Source: DASSUW01 sp963830725 (lineage in GTDB: Bacteria > Actinomycetota > Thermoleophilia > Solirubrobacterales > Solirubrobacteraceae). From it: a stretch of DNA of 64,000 nt. The notes beneath the pieces are model-generated. The model saw only the letters and a program-made list of their open reading frames with translations. It had not been told where the DNA came from and made no database searches. Made by a program: the position numbers and the translations under genes. The stretch is from positions 1-64,000 of the forward strand of contig CAWHNO010000004.1 in assembly GCA_963830725.1 (NCBI GenBank), in the 5' to 3' direction. Of the stretch, positions 42,529 to 51,231 are shown piece by piece (within the stretch, counting starts at the first letter, position 1; every line of letters starts with the position of its first letter).

Positions 42529-44461
42529 GTGACCAGTGCGCTCGGCGTCGACGTCGGCGGGACGTTCACCGACGCGGTGCTCGTCTCGGCCGAGCGGATG
42601 GTCACCGCCAAGGTGCTGAGCACGCCGCGCCAGGAGGAGGGCGTGGTGGCCGCCGCCCGCGAGGTGTTGGAGCGCGCCGGCGTCGACCCCGGCGATGTCA
42701 CCCACTTCGTGCACGGCTCCACGGTCGCCACCAACGCGTCTGCTCACCCGCAGCCTGGCCCGGACCGCGCTCGTCACCACCAAGGGGTTCCGCGACCTGC
42801 TCTTCCTCGGCCGCCAGGCCCGCCCGAGCCTCTACCGCCTGCACGAGGCGCCGACGCCCCCGGTCGTCCCGCGGCGGCTGTGCGTGGAGGTCGACGAGCG
42901 GATGGGGCCGGAGGGCGTGATCCGCGAGCTCGACGAGGCGAGCGTCGGGCGCGCCGCGAAGCGACTCGCGCGCGCCCGCGTGGAGGCCGTCGCGGTCTGC
43001 CTGCTGTTCGCCTTCCGCGATCCGGCGCACGAGGCGCGCGTCGCCGAGATCCTGCGCGAGGCGCTGCCGGACGCCTTCGTGGTCGCCTCGCACGAGGTCG
43101 CCGCCGAGGTGCGCGAATTCGAGCGCGCGACGACGGCGACGGTCGACGCCGCGCTCGGCCCGCCGACCGCCCGCTACCTGAGCCGCCTGCGGGAGGCGAC
43201 CGAGGCCGCCGGGCTCCCCGAGCCGCACGTGATGCTGTCCTCCGGCGGCGTGGCGACGCTCGAGCAGGCCGCCGAGCACCCGGCCGCGATGCTGCTCTCG
43301 GGACCGGCCGGCGGCGCGGTGGCGGCCCGGATCGTCGCCGAGCCGCCGGCACTGGGCTTCGACATGGGCGGCACGAGCTGCGACACGTTCCTCCTGGCCG
43401 AGGGCGGCGCCGAGTCCGAGCTGACCGTGCAGCGCCAGGTCGCAGGCCTGCCCGTGCGGCTGCCGATGGTCGACATCCACACCGTCAGCGCGGGCGGCGG
43501 CTCGATCGCCTGGGTCGACAGCGGCGGCGCGCTGCGCGTCGGCCCCCAGAGCGCGGGCGCCGACCCCGGGCCGGCGTGCTACGGCCGCGGCGGCGAGCAA
43601 CCGACCGTCACGGACGCCAACCTCGTGCTCGGGCGGCTGCCCGCGGAGTCGCCGATCGCCGCCGGCCTGAAGCTGGACGTCGAGGCCGCGCACCGCGCGC
43701 TCGAGTCGCTCGGCATCGGGTCGGCCGAGGAGGCGGCCGAGGGCGTCGTCGCGGTGGCGGTCAACGCCATGGTGCAGGCGCTGCGCGTCGTCTCCGTGGA
43801 GCGCGGGCACGACCCGGCGGGCGCGTCGCTGCTCGCGTTCGGCGGAGCCGGGCCGCTGCACGCCTGCGAGCTGGCCACCCAGCTCGGCGCCACCCGCGTG
43901 CTCTGCCTGCCGGCCAGCGGCGTCCTCAGCGCCGTTGGCCTGGCCGCCGCCGAGCGCCGTCGCGACGCCTCGCGCAGCCTGCTGCAGCCGCTCGCCGACG
44001 CGTCCGATCTCGAGGCGCTCGTGCAGGAGCTCGCCGGTTCGCGTGACGGCGAGTCGGTGCGCGGCGCCGCGGATCTGCGCTACACCGGCCAGTCGTTCGA
44101 GCTGCTGGTGCCGTTCGAGGACCCGGCCGAGCTCGAGGGCGCGTTCCACGCCGAGCACGAGCGCCGCTACGGCCATGCCGACCGCGAGCGCGCGGTCGAG
44201 CTCGTGACGCTGCGCGCCGCGGCCGTGGCGCCGGGCGCCGAGGTCACGCTGACCGCGACCGGCGACGCCGAGCGCAGCCGCCGCACGATCCGCTGGGACG
44301 GCGAGGAGGTCGAGGCCGAGGTGCTGACCGGCGACGGCCTGCCGCCGGGGACGAAGGTCGAGGGTCCGGCGATCGTGGAGTTCCCCGAGACCACGTGCCT
44401 CGTCCCGCCCGGATGGGCGGGGGAGGCCGACGACCACGGCATCCTGGTGCTGACGTCATGA
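42529..44461 (+). CDS. hydantoinase/oxoprolinase family protein, subunit A (frameshift near 42741)
   Basis: It starts at GTG 42529 with GCGGAGG 5 nt upstream. LGVDVGGTFTDAVLV is the ATP-binding opening of the HyuA/acetone-carboxylase beta family. THFVHGSTVATNA is followed by one extra T near 42741, then LLTRSLARTALVTTKGFRDL continues. Later motifs include GFDMGGTSCDTFLLAEGG, HTVSAGGGSIAWVDSGGALR, VGPQSAGADPGPACYGRGG and LLAFGGAGPLHACELATQLG. It has about 643 residues after correction, a normal length. It pairs with the overlapping subunit B gene in ATP-dependent opening of hydantoins or 5-oxoproline-like rings, or in a related carboxylation. Confidence 0.88.
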
Positions 44462-45951
44462 ATGCCGCGGAGCTCCAGGTCGCCGTCGGCTCGCTGCGCG
44501 GGATCGCGGAGGAGATGGGCACGGCGCTCATCCACAGCGCGCTGTCGCCCAACATCAAGGAGCGGCGCGACTGCTCGACCGCCCTGTTCGACCCCGACGG
44601 CCGGCTCGTCATCCAGGCCGAGCACATCCCCGTCCACCTCGGCGCGCTGCCCGCCTCGGTGAGCGCGGTCATGGCCAAGGACGTCGCGCCCGGCGAGGTG
44701 TGGGTGCTCAACGACCCCTTCCTCGGCGGCTCGCACCTGCCCGACATCACGCTCGTGTCGCCGATCCACGTCGACGGCGAGCTGCTCGGCTGGGCCGCCT
44801 CGCGCGCCCACCACGCCGACGTCGGCGGCATGGCGGCCGCCTCGATGCCCGCCGACTCGACCGAGCTGCACCAGGAGGGCCTGATCCTGCCGCCGTCGCG
44901 GCTCGACGACGACCTGATCGACCTGATCGCCGCCAACTCGCGCTCGGGCGACGAGCGCCGCGGCGACCTGCGCGCCCAGCTCGCCGTCCACCGGCTCGCC
45001 GAGCGGCGCACGGCCGAGCTGTGCGAGCGCCGCGGCGCGGACTGGTTCCGGACCGCGTGCGCCGAGGTGTGGGACTACGCCGAGCGCCGCACCCGCGCCG
45101 CGATCGCCGACATGCCCGACGGCCGCTACGAGGCGACCGAGACGGTCGAGGCGGCCGACGGCGACCTCGAGATCCGCGCGGCGGTCGAGATCGACGGGGA
45201 GGAGGTGCATGTCGACTTCGAGGGCACGGCGCCGCAACACGGCGGCAACCTCAACTGCCCGCTGGCAGTCACCGTCTCGGCCTGCTGCTTCGTGCTGCGC
45301 GTGATCGCCGATCCCGACGCGCCGGCCTCGGGCGGCGCCTACGCGCCGATCGAGGTCAAAGCCCCCGAGGGCTCGCTCGTCAACGCCCGGCCGCCCGCCG
45401 CCGTGGTGGCGGGCAACGTCGAGACCTCGAGCCGGATCACGGACTGCCTGATGCGTGCGTTCGGCAAGGCCGTCGACGCGCCCGCCCAGGGCCAGGGCAC
45501 GATGAACAACCTCACGTTCGGCTCGCCGCGGTTCACCTACTACGAGACGATCGGCGGCGGCCAGGGCGGCTCGGCGGCCGGGCCCGGTCCCTCGGCGGTC
45601 CACGTGGCGATGTCGAACACGCTCAACACGCCGGTCGAGGCGCTCGAGACGGCCTATCCGCTGCGTGTCGAGCGCTACGCGCTGCGAGCGGGCAGCGGCG
45701 GGGACGGCCGGCACCCGGGTGGCGACGGCGTGATCCGCTCGATCACCGTGCTGGAGGCCTGCGAGGCGTCGATCCTGTCCGACCGTCGCCGCCACCCGCC
45801 GCGCGGCGCCGCCGGCGGCAAGCCCGGGAAGCCCGGATCGAACCGGCTGAATCGGCGAAAGCTCGGCCCGAAGGCGCGCGTGGCCCTGGAGCCCGGCGAC
45901 ACGATCACGATCCAGACCCCCGGTGGCGGGGGGTATGGTCGGGCGCGATGA
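44458..45951 (+). CDS. hydantoinase/oxoprolinase family protein, subunit B
   Basis: The 497-residue protein has HyuB landmarks: LRGIAEEMGTALIHSALSPN, IKERRDCSTALFDPDGRLV, AEHIPVHLGALPASVSAVM, WVLNDPFLGGSHLPDITLVS, HHADVGGMAAASMPADSTEL, and near the end YETIGGGQGGSAAGPGPSAV, TLNTPVEALETAYPLRVERY. The C-terminal TIQTPGGGGYG is the usual family end. The ATG overlaps the subunit A stop, and an RpiB-like gene overlaps its own stop, so three genes form one operon. The substrate is not determined. Confidence 0.94.
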   Translation: MNAAELQVAVGSLRGIAEEMGTALIHSALSPNIKERRDCSTALFDPDGRLVIQAEHIPVHLGALPASVSAVMAKDVAPGEVWVLNDPFLGGSHLPDITLVSPIHVDGELLGWAASRAHHADVGGMAAASMPADSTELHQEGLILPPSRLDDDLIDLIAANSRSGDERRGDLRAQLAVHRLAERRTAELCERRGADWFRTACAEVWDYAERRTRAAIADMPDGRYEATETVEAADGDLEIRAAVEIDGEEVHVDFEGTAPQHGGNLNCPLAVTVSACCFVLRVIADPDAPASGGAYAPIEVKAPEGSLVNARPPAAVVAGNVETSSRITDCLMRAFGKAVDAPAQGQGTMNNLTFGSPRFTYYETIGGGQGGSAAGPGPSAVHVAMSNTLNTPVEALETAYPLRVERYALRAGSGGDGRHPGGDGVIRSITVLEACEASILSDRRRHPPRGAAGGKPGKPGSNRLNRRKLGPKARVALEPGDTITIQTPGGGGYGRAR

Positions 45952-46385
45952 AGATCGCCGTCGCCGCCGACGAGGACACGGGCGTGGCCCGCCCGCTCGT
46001 CGAGCAGCTGCGCGCCCGCGGGCACGAGCCGCTGCTGCACGGCGCGCTCAACGCCGACGAGCGCGACGACTGGGCGTGGGCCTCCGAGGCCGCCGCCCGC
46101 GACGTCGCCGAGGGTCGCGCCGAGCAGGCCGTCGTGTGCTGCTGGACCGGCACCGGCGCCTCGATCGCCGCCAACAAGGTCGCCGGCATCCGCGCCGCCC
46201 TGTGCGGCGACGCCCAGACGGCGGCCGGCGCCCGCAGGTGGAACGACGCCAACGTGCTCGCCCTCTCCCTGCGCAGGACGTCCGAGGCGGAGCTGGCGGA
46301 GATCCTCGACGCCTGGTTCGACGGCCACCCGTCGTCTGACGACGACGATCGGGCGAACGTCGCCCACCTCGACGAGATCGGCTGA
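45948..46385 (+). CDS. RpiB/LacAB-family sugar-phosphate isomerase-like protein
   Basis: The 145-residue protein starts MKIAVAADEDTGVARPLVEQ and has the RpiB phosphate/active-site loop in variant form: AVVCCWTGTGASIAANKVAG, then IRAALCGDAQTAAGARRWND and ANVLALSLRRTSEAELAEIL. The active-site Cys position is filled (CW TGTG instead of the usual CGTG). RpiB enzymes interconvert ribose and ribulose 5-phosphate. Its place after hydantoinase genes is unusual, so a different substrate is possible. The start overlaps subunit B by 4 bp. Confidence 0.85.
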   Translation: MKIAVAADEDTGVARPLVEQLRARGHEPLLHGALNADERDDWAWASEAAARDVAEGRAEQAVVCCWTGTGASIAANKVAGIRAALCGDAQTAAGARRWNDANVLALSLRRTSEAELAEILDAWFDGHPSSDDDDRANVAHLDEIG

Positions 46386-46417
46386 TGGCCACGCCGACGT
46401 CGTCGCGCCGGCCGTAG

Positions 46418-47988
46418 CTAGATCTCCAGCCGCTCGTCCTCGAGGTCGAGCTCGCGCTCGAGCCGGTGCATGACCTCGTTCGAGATCTCGCCGGCGTTGC
46501 GCAGCCGCACCAGCTCGGTCGTGCTGCGCGTGCAGCACGTCGCGGACCGTCTTCTGGTACTTGCGCGAGCGGTGCTCGATGCCGTCGCCGTCGTCGGTCT
46601 CGCCGGCCCGCGCGGCGAAGCGGCGGCTACGGTAGCGGTACAACCTGCGCATGCGCTCGACGGTGTCGTCGTAGGTCCACTCCTCGCCGGCCAGCTCGTC
46701 GAGCCGGGCGAGCGCCGCCTCCGCCGCGGCGCGGCGCCCGAGCAGCTCCTCCTGCGCGTCGGCGCCGTCGTCCTCGACGCCCAGCCGCCGGATCAGGGCC
46801 GGGAGGGTCAGGCCCTGGAGCACGAGCGTCGAGAAGATGACCGCGAAGGTGAGCAGCAGGATCAGGTCGCGCTGCGGGAAGTCGGGGTCGAGCGCCAGCG
46901 CGGCGGCGAGCGAGACGGACCCGCGCATGCCGCACCAGCCGATGACCACCCGGGTCTGCCACGGCGCCCGCCGCTCGACCTGGGACTCGCGGCGGTCGAG
47001 CGCGCGGATGACGAAGACGGATCGTCTGACCCCAGACCAGGCGGGTCACGATCACGACGAGGCTGACCGCCACGCACCACCACAGCAGCTCGCCGGCCGG
47101 CTGCCCGGCCAGCCCGTCGAGGATCATCGGGAGCTGCAGCCCGATCAGCACGAACAGCAGCGCGTTGAGGATGAAGACGAGGATCTCCCAGACCGCGTAG
47201 CCCTGGAGGCGCATCGACGCCGTCGAGATCTCCGGCGCCCTCCAGCCGAGCACGATTCCGGTCGTGACCGCCGCCAGGACGCCCGAGAGATCCAGCGCCT
47301 CGGCCGGCACGTAGCCGGCGTAGCCGCTGAGCAGCGAGATCGTGATCTCGACCGGGATGTCGTCGATCCGCCGCCGGATCTCGGCGATCACCCAGCCGAC
47401 GGCCAGGCCGATCGCCACGCCCCCCGCGGCGCTGACCACGAAGTCCAGGCCCGGCCTCCCAGATCGAGAACGTGCCGCCGAGGGCCACGATCGCCGTCCG
47501 GTACGCGACCAGCGCCGTGCCGTCGTTGATCAGGCTCTCGCCCTCGACGACGGAGACGATCCGCCGCGGGACGGCCATCCGGCGCATGATCGTGGTGGCG
47601 GCGACGGGGTCGGTGGGGGCGACGATGGCGCCGAGCGTGAACGCGGCCGCCCACGGCATGTCCGGGACGAGCGCCTTGATCACGACGGCGACGGCGACAC
47701 ATCGTGACCAGCACGAGCCCGACCGCCTGCAGCGTGATCGCCCGCAGGTCGCGCCGCAGGTCGTGCAGGTTGGCGAAGAAGGCCGCCGAGTAGAGCAGCG
47801 GCGGCAGGAAGATCACGAGCACGAGCTCGGGCTCGAGCTCGAGCCTCGGGCAGCCCGGGCACGAAGCCGAGCGCCAGCCCGCCGACCACGAGCACGATCG
47901 GGTAGGGGATGTTCACCGCCCGCGCGGCGGCGCCGAGCACGGCGATCGCCACCAGCAGACTGACGAGGACGGCCTCGACCTCGTGCAT
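46418..47988 (-). CDS. NhaP-type (CPA1) Na+/H+ antiporter with five frameshifts
   Basis: Read in pieces, the protein is complete: MHEVEAVLVSLLVAIAVLGA, then LVIFLPPLLYSAAFFANLHD, FTLGAIVAPTDPVAATTIMR, VVEGESLINDGTALVAYRTA, EILVFILNALLFVLIGLQLP and VIGWCGMRGSVSLAAALALD. A cytoplasmic tail ends ERELDLEDERLEI. PTDP and the EGESLINDG motif carry the ion-binding Asp residues. The pieces change frame near 47850, 47700, 47455, 47030 and 46530, each time by one extra base. About 520 residues after correction. The ATG at 47988 overlaps the MBL-fold gene stop. Either sequence errors or a decayed gene. Confidence 0.8.
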
Positions 47989-48959
47989 CAGGTCGATTCG
48001 TAGCGGATCACGCCGCCGACCTCGACCTCGCGGACCTCGCCGCGGTCGATCAGCAGGTCGACGTGGCCGAGCACCTCCGAGAGCGTGAGGAAGGCCTGGG
48101 TCACGGCCACGTTGCCCCACAGCTCCTGCGCGATCTCGTAGGCGCTGCGCGGCCGGTCGGCGATCAGGCCGGCGATCTTGGCCGCGCGCCGCTCGTACCC
48201 GCGGAAGCGCTCGTCGATCAGCGCGACGTGGTCGGTCACCGGCTCGCCGTGGCCGGCGAGCACGACCTCGGCCGGCAGCTCGCGCGTCTCGCGCAGCGAG
48301 TCCATGTACATCATCAGCGCGCGCGGGCGGCCGCCGCCGGGCTCCCCGGAGCGCCCGCCGAGCGGCCGCGAGATCAGCGGGTTGGAGGAGATGTGCTTGA
48401 TCAGGTGGTCCCCGCCGATCAGCTCCCTCCGCTCGGGGTCCCAGAACAGCGTGTCCGACGGCGAGTGGCCCGGACGGTGCTGCACCTGGAGCCTGCGGCT
48501 CGCGAACTCGAGCGGCTCGCCGTCGCGCAGCGGCCGGTCGACGTGAGCGCTGCCGCCCCAGCCCCGGTACGAGCGCGACACCGCGCGCAGCGCGATCACG
48601 GCGTCGCGCGGGATCCCGTGGCGCAGCATCAGCGCCTCCGCAAGCTCGTCGTCGCGCTCGGCGTGGGCGCCGAACTCCTCCAGCACGGGGGCGAGCAGGT
48701 CGAGCGCGCAGACCTCGGCCTCGGAACGATCGGCGAGGATCCCGACCAGTCCGAGGTGGTCGATGTGCTGGTGCGTGATGACGATCCGCTCCAGATCCTC
48801 GATCCGCCGCCCGTGCTCCTCCAGCGCCCGCTCCAGCTCGTCGAGCGACCGACCGTAGTTCGGCCCGGTGTCGACGAGCGTCAGCGGCTCGTCCTCGATC
48901 AGGTAGCAGTTGACCCGGCCGACCGCGAACGGCGTCGGGATCGGGAGGCAGTGGATCAC
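47988..48959 (-). CDS. MBL-fold metallo-hydrolase
   Basis: The 323-residue protein has a beta-lactamase-like N-terminal domain: VNCYLIEDEPLTLVDTGPNY, the metal motif THQHIDHLGLVG (HxHxDH), the ligand His in VQHRPGHSPSDTLFWDPERR, the Asp in GGDHLIKHIS and the late His in VVLAGHGEPVTDHV. A C-terminal winged-helix-like part (YEIAQELWGNVAVTQAFLTL) resembles LACTB2-like proteins. The substrate is unknown. The GTG overlaps the phosphomutase stop and its stop overlaps the antiporter ATG, so the three genes form one operon. Confidence 0.92.
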   Translation of the reverse strand: MIHCLPIPTPFAVGRVNCYLIEDEPLTLVDTGPNYGRSLDELERALEEHGRRIEDLERIVITHQHIDHLGLVGILADRSEAEVCALDLLAPVLEEFGAHAERDDELAEALMLRHGIPRDAVIALRAVSRSYRGWGGSAHVDRPLRDGEPLEFASRRLQVQHRPGHSPSDTLFWDPERRELIGGDHLIKHISSNPLISRPLGGRSGEPGGGRPRALMMYMDSLRETRELPAEVVLAGHGEPVTDHVALIDERFRGYERRAAKIAGLIADRPRSAYEIAQELWGNVAVTQAFLTLSEVLGHVDLLIDRGEVREVEVGGVIRYEST

Positions 48960-50329
48960 GACCGGATCAGGTCGAGAACCTCGTCGCGCCGGCGCTCCAT
49001 GTCCTGCGCGGAGACCAGGCTCTCGAGGTTCAACCGCAGCAGCGGCTCGGTGTTCGACGGACGCACGTTGAAGTGCCAGTCGTCGTAGTCGATCGAGATG
49101 CCGTCGAGCTTGGAGATCCGGCCGTCGCCGTAACGCCGCTCGATCTCGTCCATCTTGGCGTCCTGGTCGTCGACCTCGGAGTTGATCTCGCCCGAGATGA
49201 AGTAGCGCTCGCGCAGCGGCTGGAGCAGCTCCGACAGCTTCGCGTCGCGGTGGGAGAGCAGCTCGAGGATCAGCAGGGCGGGGATGGTGCCGGAGTCGGC
49301 GTTGTAGAAGTCGCGGAAGTAGTAGTGGCCGGAGACCTCGCCGCCGAAGGCGCCGCCCTGGTCGCGCATCCGGCGCTTGAAGAAGGCGTGGCCGACGCGG
49401 TTGACGTGGGCCTTGCCGCCGTGTTGCCCGACCACGTCGGGGACGGCGCGCGAGGCGCGGATGTCGTAGAGGATGTCGGCGCCCGGCTGCTTCTCGAGCA
49501 CCGACTCGGCGAGCAGGGCGGTGAGGAAGTCGCCGTCGACGAAGCGGCCGGTGTCGTCGATGAAGAAGCAGCGGTCGGCGTCGCCGTCCCAGGCGATCCC
49601 GAGGTCGGCCCGCTCGGAGCGCACCTTGTCGACGATGAAGCGGCGGTTCTCCTCCAGCAGCGGGTTCGGCTCGTGGTCGGGGAACTCGCCGTCGGGCTCC
49701 CAGTAGGTGGTCACGAGGTCGAGCCCGAGCCGTTCGAGCAGCGGGCCCACCATCGGGCCGGCCATGCCGTTGCCGCCGTCGACCACGACCTTCAGCGGCT
49801 TGACCGCCTGCGGGTCGATGAAGGCCAGCGCGGCGCGCTGGAAGTCCTCATAGATCTCGACCTCCTCGTGGGACCCGCCGCCCGGAGCCCGGCCGAGGCC
49901 CTGCTCGATCGTGCGCTGCAGGTCGCCGATGCCGGCGTCGCCCGACAGGGCCACCGCGCCGCGCTCGACCAGCTTGGCGCCGGTGTAGGCCTTCGGGTTG
50001 TGCGAGGCGGTGCACATCAGCCCGCCGTCGAGGTCGCGCGAGCCGACGAGCCAGTAGAGCATCTCGGTCCCGACCATCCCGGCGTCGACGACGTGGGCGC
50101 CCTCGCCGGTGAGCCCGTCGCGGTAGCGGGCGGCCAGCTCCGGGGCGGTGAGCCGCATGTCGCGTCCCAGGCCGACCCGCAGCTCGCTCGCGGGCTTGCC
50201 GGCGAGCCCGGACAGCACGCGCGCGAACGCGCGGCCGACCGCCTCGGCGACGTCGCCGTCGATCTGCTCGCCGTACAGGCCGCGGACGTCGTAGGCCTTG
50301 AAGATCTGGGGTGGCGCCACGGTGGGCAT
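48956..50329 (-). CDS. phosphomannomutase/phosphoglucomutase
   Basis: The 457-residue alpha-D-phosphohexomutase has a phosphoserine loop TASHNPKAYTG near residue 108, the Mg2+ loop DGDADRCFFIDD near 245, the sugar-binding GGEVSGHYYFRDFY near 325 and the phosphate-binding RPSNTEPLLRL near the C-terminus. It converts mannose or glucose 6- and 1-phosphates for glycan precursors, which fits the adjacent nucleotidyltransferase. A TATCCT box lies 9 nt before the ATG. It is divergent from the nucleotidyltransferase gene by 23 bp. Confidence 0.95.
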   Translation of the reverse strand: MPTVAPPQIFKAYDVRGLYGEQIDGDVAEAVGRAFARVLSGLAGKPASELRVGLGRDMRLTAPELAARYRDGLTGEGAHVVDAGMVGTEMLYWLVGSRDLDGGLMCTASHNPKAYTGAKLVERGAVALSGDAGIGDLQRTIEQGLGRAPGGGSHEEVEIYEDFQRAALAFIDPQAVKPLKVVVDGGNGMAGPMVGPLLERLGLDLVTTYWEPDGEFPDHEPNPLLEENRRFIVDKVRSERADLGIAWDGDADRCFFIDDTGRFVDGDFLTALLAESVLEKQPGADILYDIRASRAVPDVVGQHGGKAHVNRVGHAFFKRRMRDQGGAFGGEVSGHYYFRDFYNADSGTIPALLILELLSHRDAKLSELLQPLRERYFISGEINSEVDDQDAKMDEIERRYGDGRISKLDGISIDYDDWHFNVRPSNTEPLLRLNLESLVSAQDMERRRDEVLDLIRS

Positions 50330-50338
50330 CGGCGCGCA

Positions 50339-50344
50339 AGGATA
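50339..50344 (-). promoter_or_regulatory. -10 box TATCCT of the phosphomutase operon
   Basis: TATCCT lies 9 nt before the ATG at 50329, in the short divergent region shared with the nucleotidyltransferase gene. Confidence 0.45.
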
Positions 50345-50352
50345 CGCGCCGC

Positions 50353-51046
50353 ATGCGGGTCCTCATCCTCTGTGGCGGGCGCGGCACGCGCCTCAACGGC
50401 GAGCGCCCCAAGCCGCTGATCGAGATCGGCGGGCGGCCGATCCTCTGGCACGTGATGTCGATCTACGCCGCCCAGGGGTATCGAGGACTTCCTGCTCCTG
50501 ACCGGCTACCAGGGCGAGGCCGTCGCCGCATGGTCGCGCTCGGCGCCCTGGCGGGTGGAGTGCGTCGACACGGGACCCGACACGCCGACCGGCGGTCGCG
50601 TGCACGCCGTGCGCGACCGGCTCGCGGAGACCTTCTGCCTGACCTATGCGGACGGGGTCGCCGACATCGACCTCGCGGCCCTGGTGACCCGCCATCGTTC
50701 GAGCGGGGCGCTCGCGACGATGACCGTGGTGCGGCCCGAGCTGCCGTTCGGGATCGCGATGCTCGACGGGGAGCGGGTGACGGGCTTCCGCGAGAAGCCG
50801 CGCGCCGAGCAGTGGGTCAACGGCGGCTTCTTCGTGCTCGAGCCGGCCGCGCTCGCCTACCTGTCCGAGGACAGCGTGCTCGAGCGCGCGCCGCTCGAGC
50901 GGCTGGCGGCCGACGGCGCCCTCGCCGCCTACCGCCACACGGGCTACTGGCGCTGCCTGGACACCTACAAGGACGCGGTGGCTTTGGAGGAGGAGTGGGC
51001 GTCGGGGCGGGCGCCGTGGTTGCGCGGGCGAACTGCGGCTGGGTAG
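50353..51046 (+). CDS. sugar-1-phosphate nucleotidyltransferase, RfbF-like (frameshift near 50481)
   Basis: It starts MRVLILCGGRGTRLNGERPK, the nucleotide-binding G-x-G-x-R motif with PKPLIEIGGRPILWHVM. After one extra base near 50481 (GGGTA-T-CGAG) the frame continues DFLLLTGYQGEAVAAW, LTYADGVADIDLAALVTRHR, VNGGFFVLEPAALAYLSEDS and HTGYWRCLDTYKDAVALEEE. This pattern is close to glucose-1-phosphate cytidylyltransferase. It has about 230 residues after correction. The last codons and TAG (51044-51046) lie inside repeat element 4, so the element may have reshaped the C-terminus. AAGGA about 10 nt upstream may be the binding site. Confidence 0.8.
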
Positions 51047-51215
51047 GGGAGGTGGCGGAGTTGGGCGGCGCCGAGGTCCATGGCGCTTTAACCGGACAAT
51101 AGTCCGGCAAAGGCGCCATCCGCTTCGAGATCTCGCTCGGCCGACACACCCACTTCCCCACCCGGCGCAGTTGACTTTCGACCCGGCAGCCCTCCCCAGC
51201 GCAGTTGACTTTCGC
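51028..51215. repeat. palindromic intergenic element, copy 4
   Basis: The left end has GAACTGCGGCTGGGTAGG. The right end exists twice in tandem (GCGCAGTTGACTTTCG, around 51165-51180 and 51199-51214). The central hairpin 51082-51117 has arms GGCGCTTTAACCGGAC and GTCCGGCAAAGGCGCC around AATA, a sequence different from copies 2 and 3 but still mostly paired. It starts inside the nucleotidyltransferase gene end. Confidence 0.85.
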
Positions 51216-51219
51216 GCTA

Positions 51220-51225
51220 TAGGGT
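51220..51225 (+). promoter_or_regulatory. -10 box TAGGGT of the SARP regulator gene
   Basis: TAGGGT is exactly 6 nt before the GTG at 51232 and lies just beyond the right end of element 4. Confidence 0.6.
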
Positions 51226-51231
51226 CGGCTC

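Noticed and set aside
51205..51223. TTGACT and TATAGG as a -35/-10 pair before the SARP gene
   Set aside because: Only 7 nt separate them; TAGGGT at 51220 with a leaderless start is a better reading.
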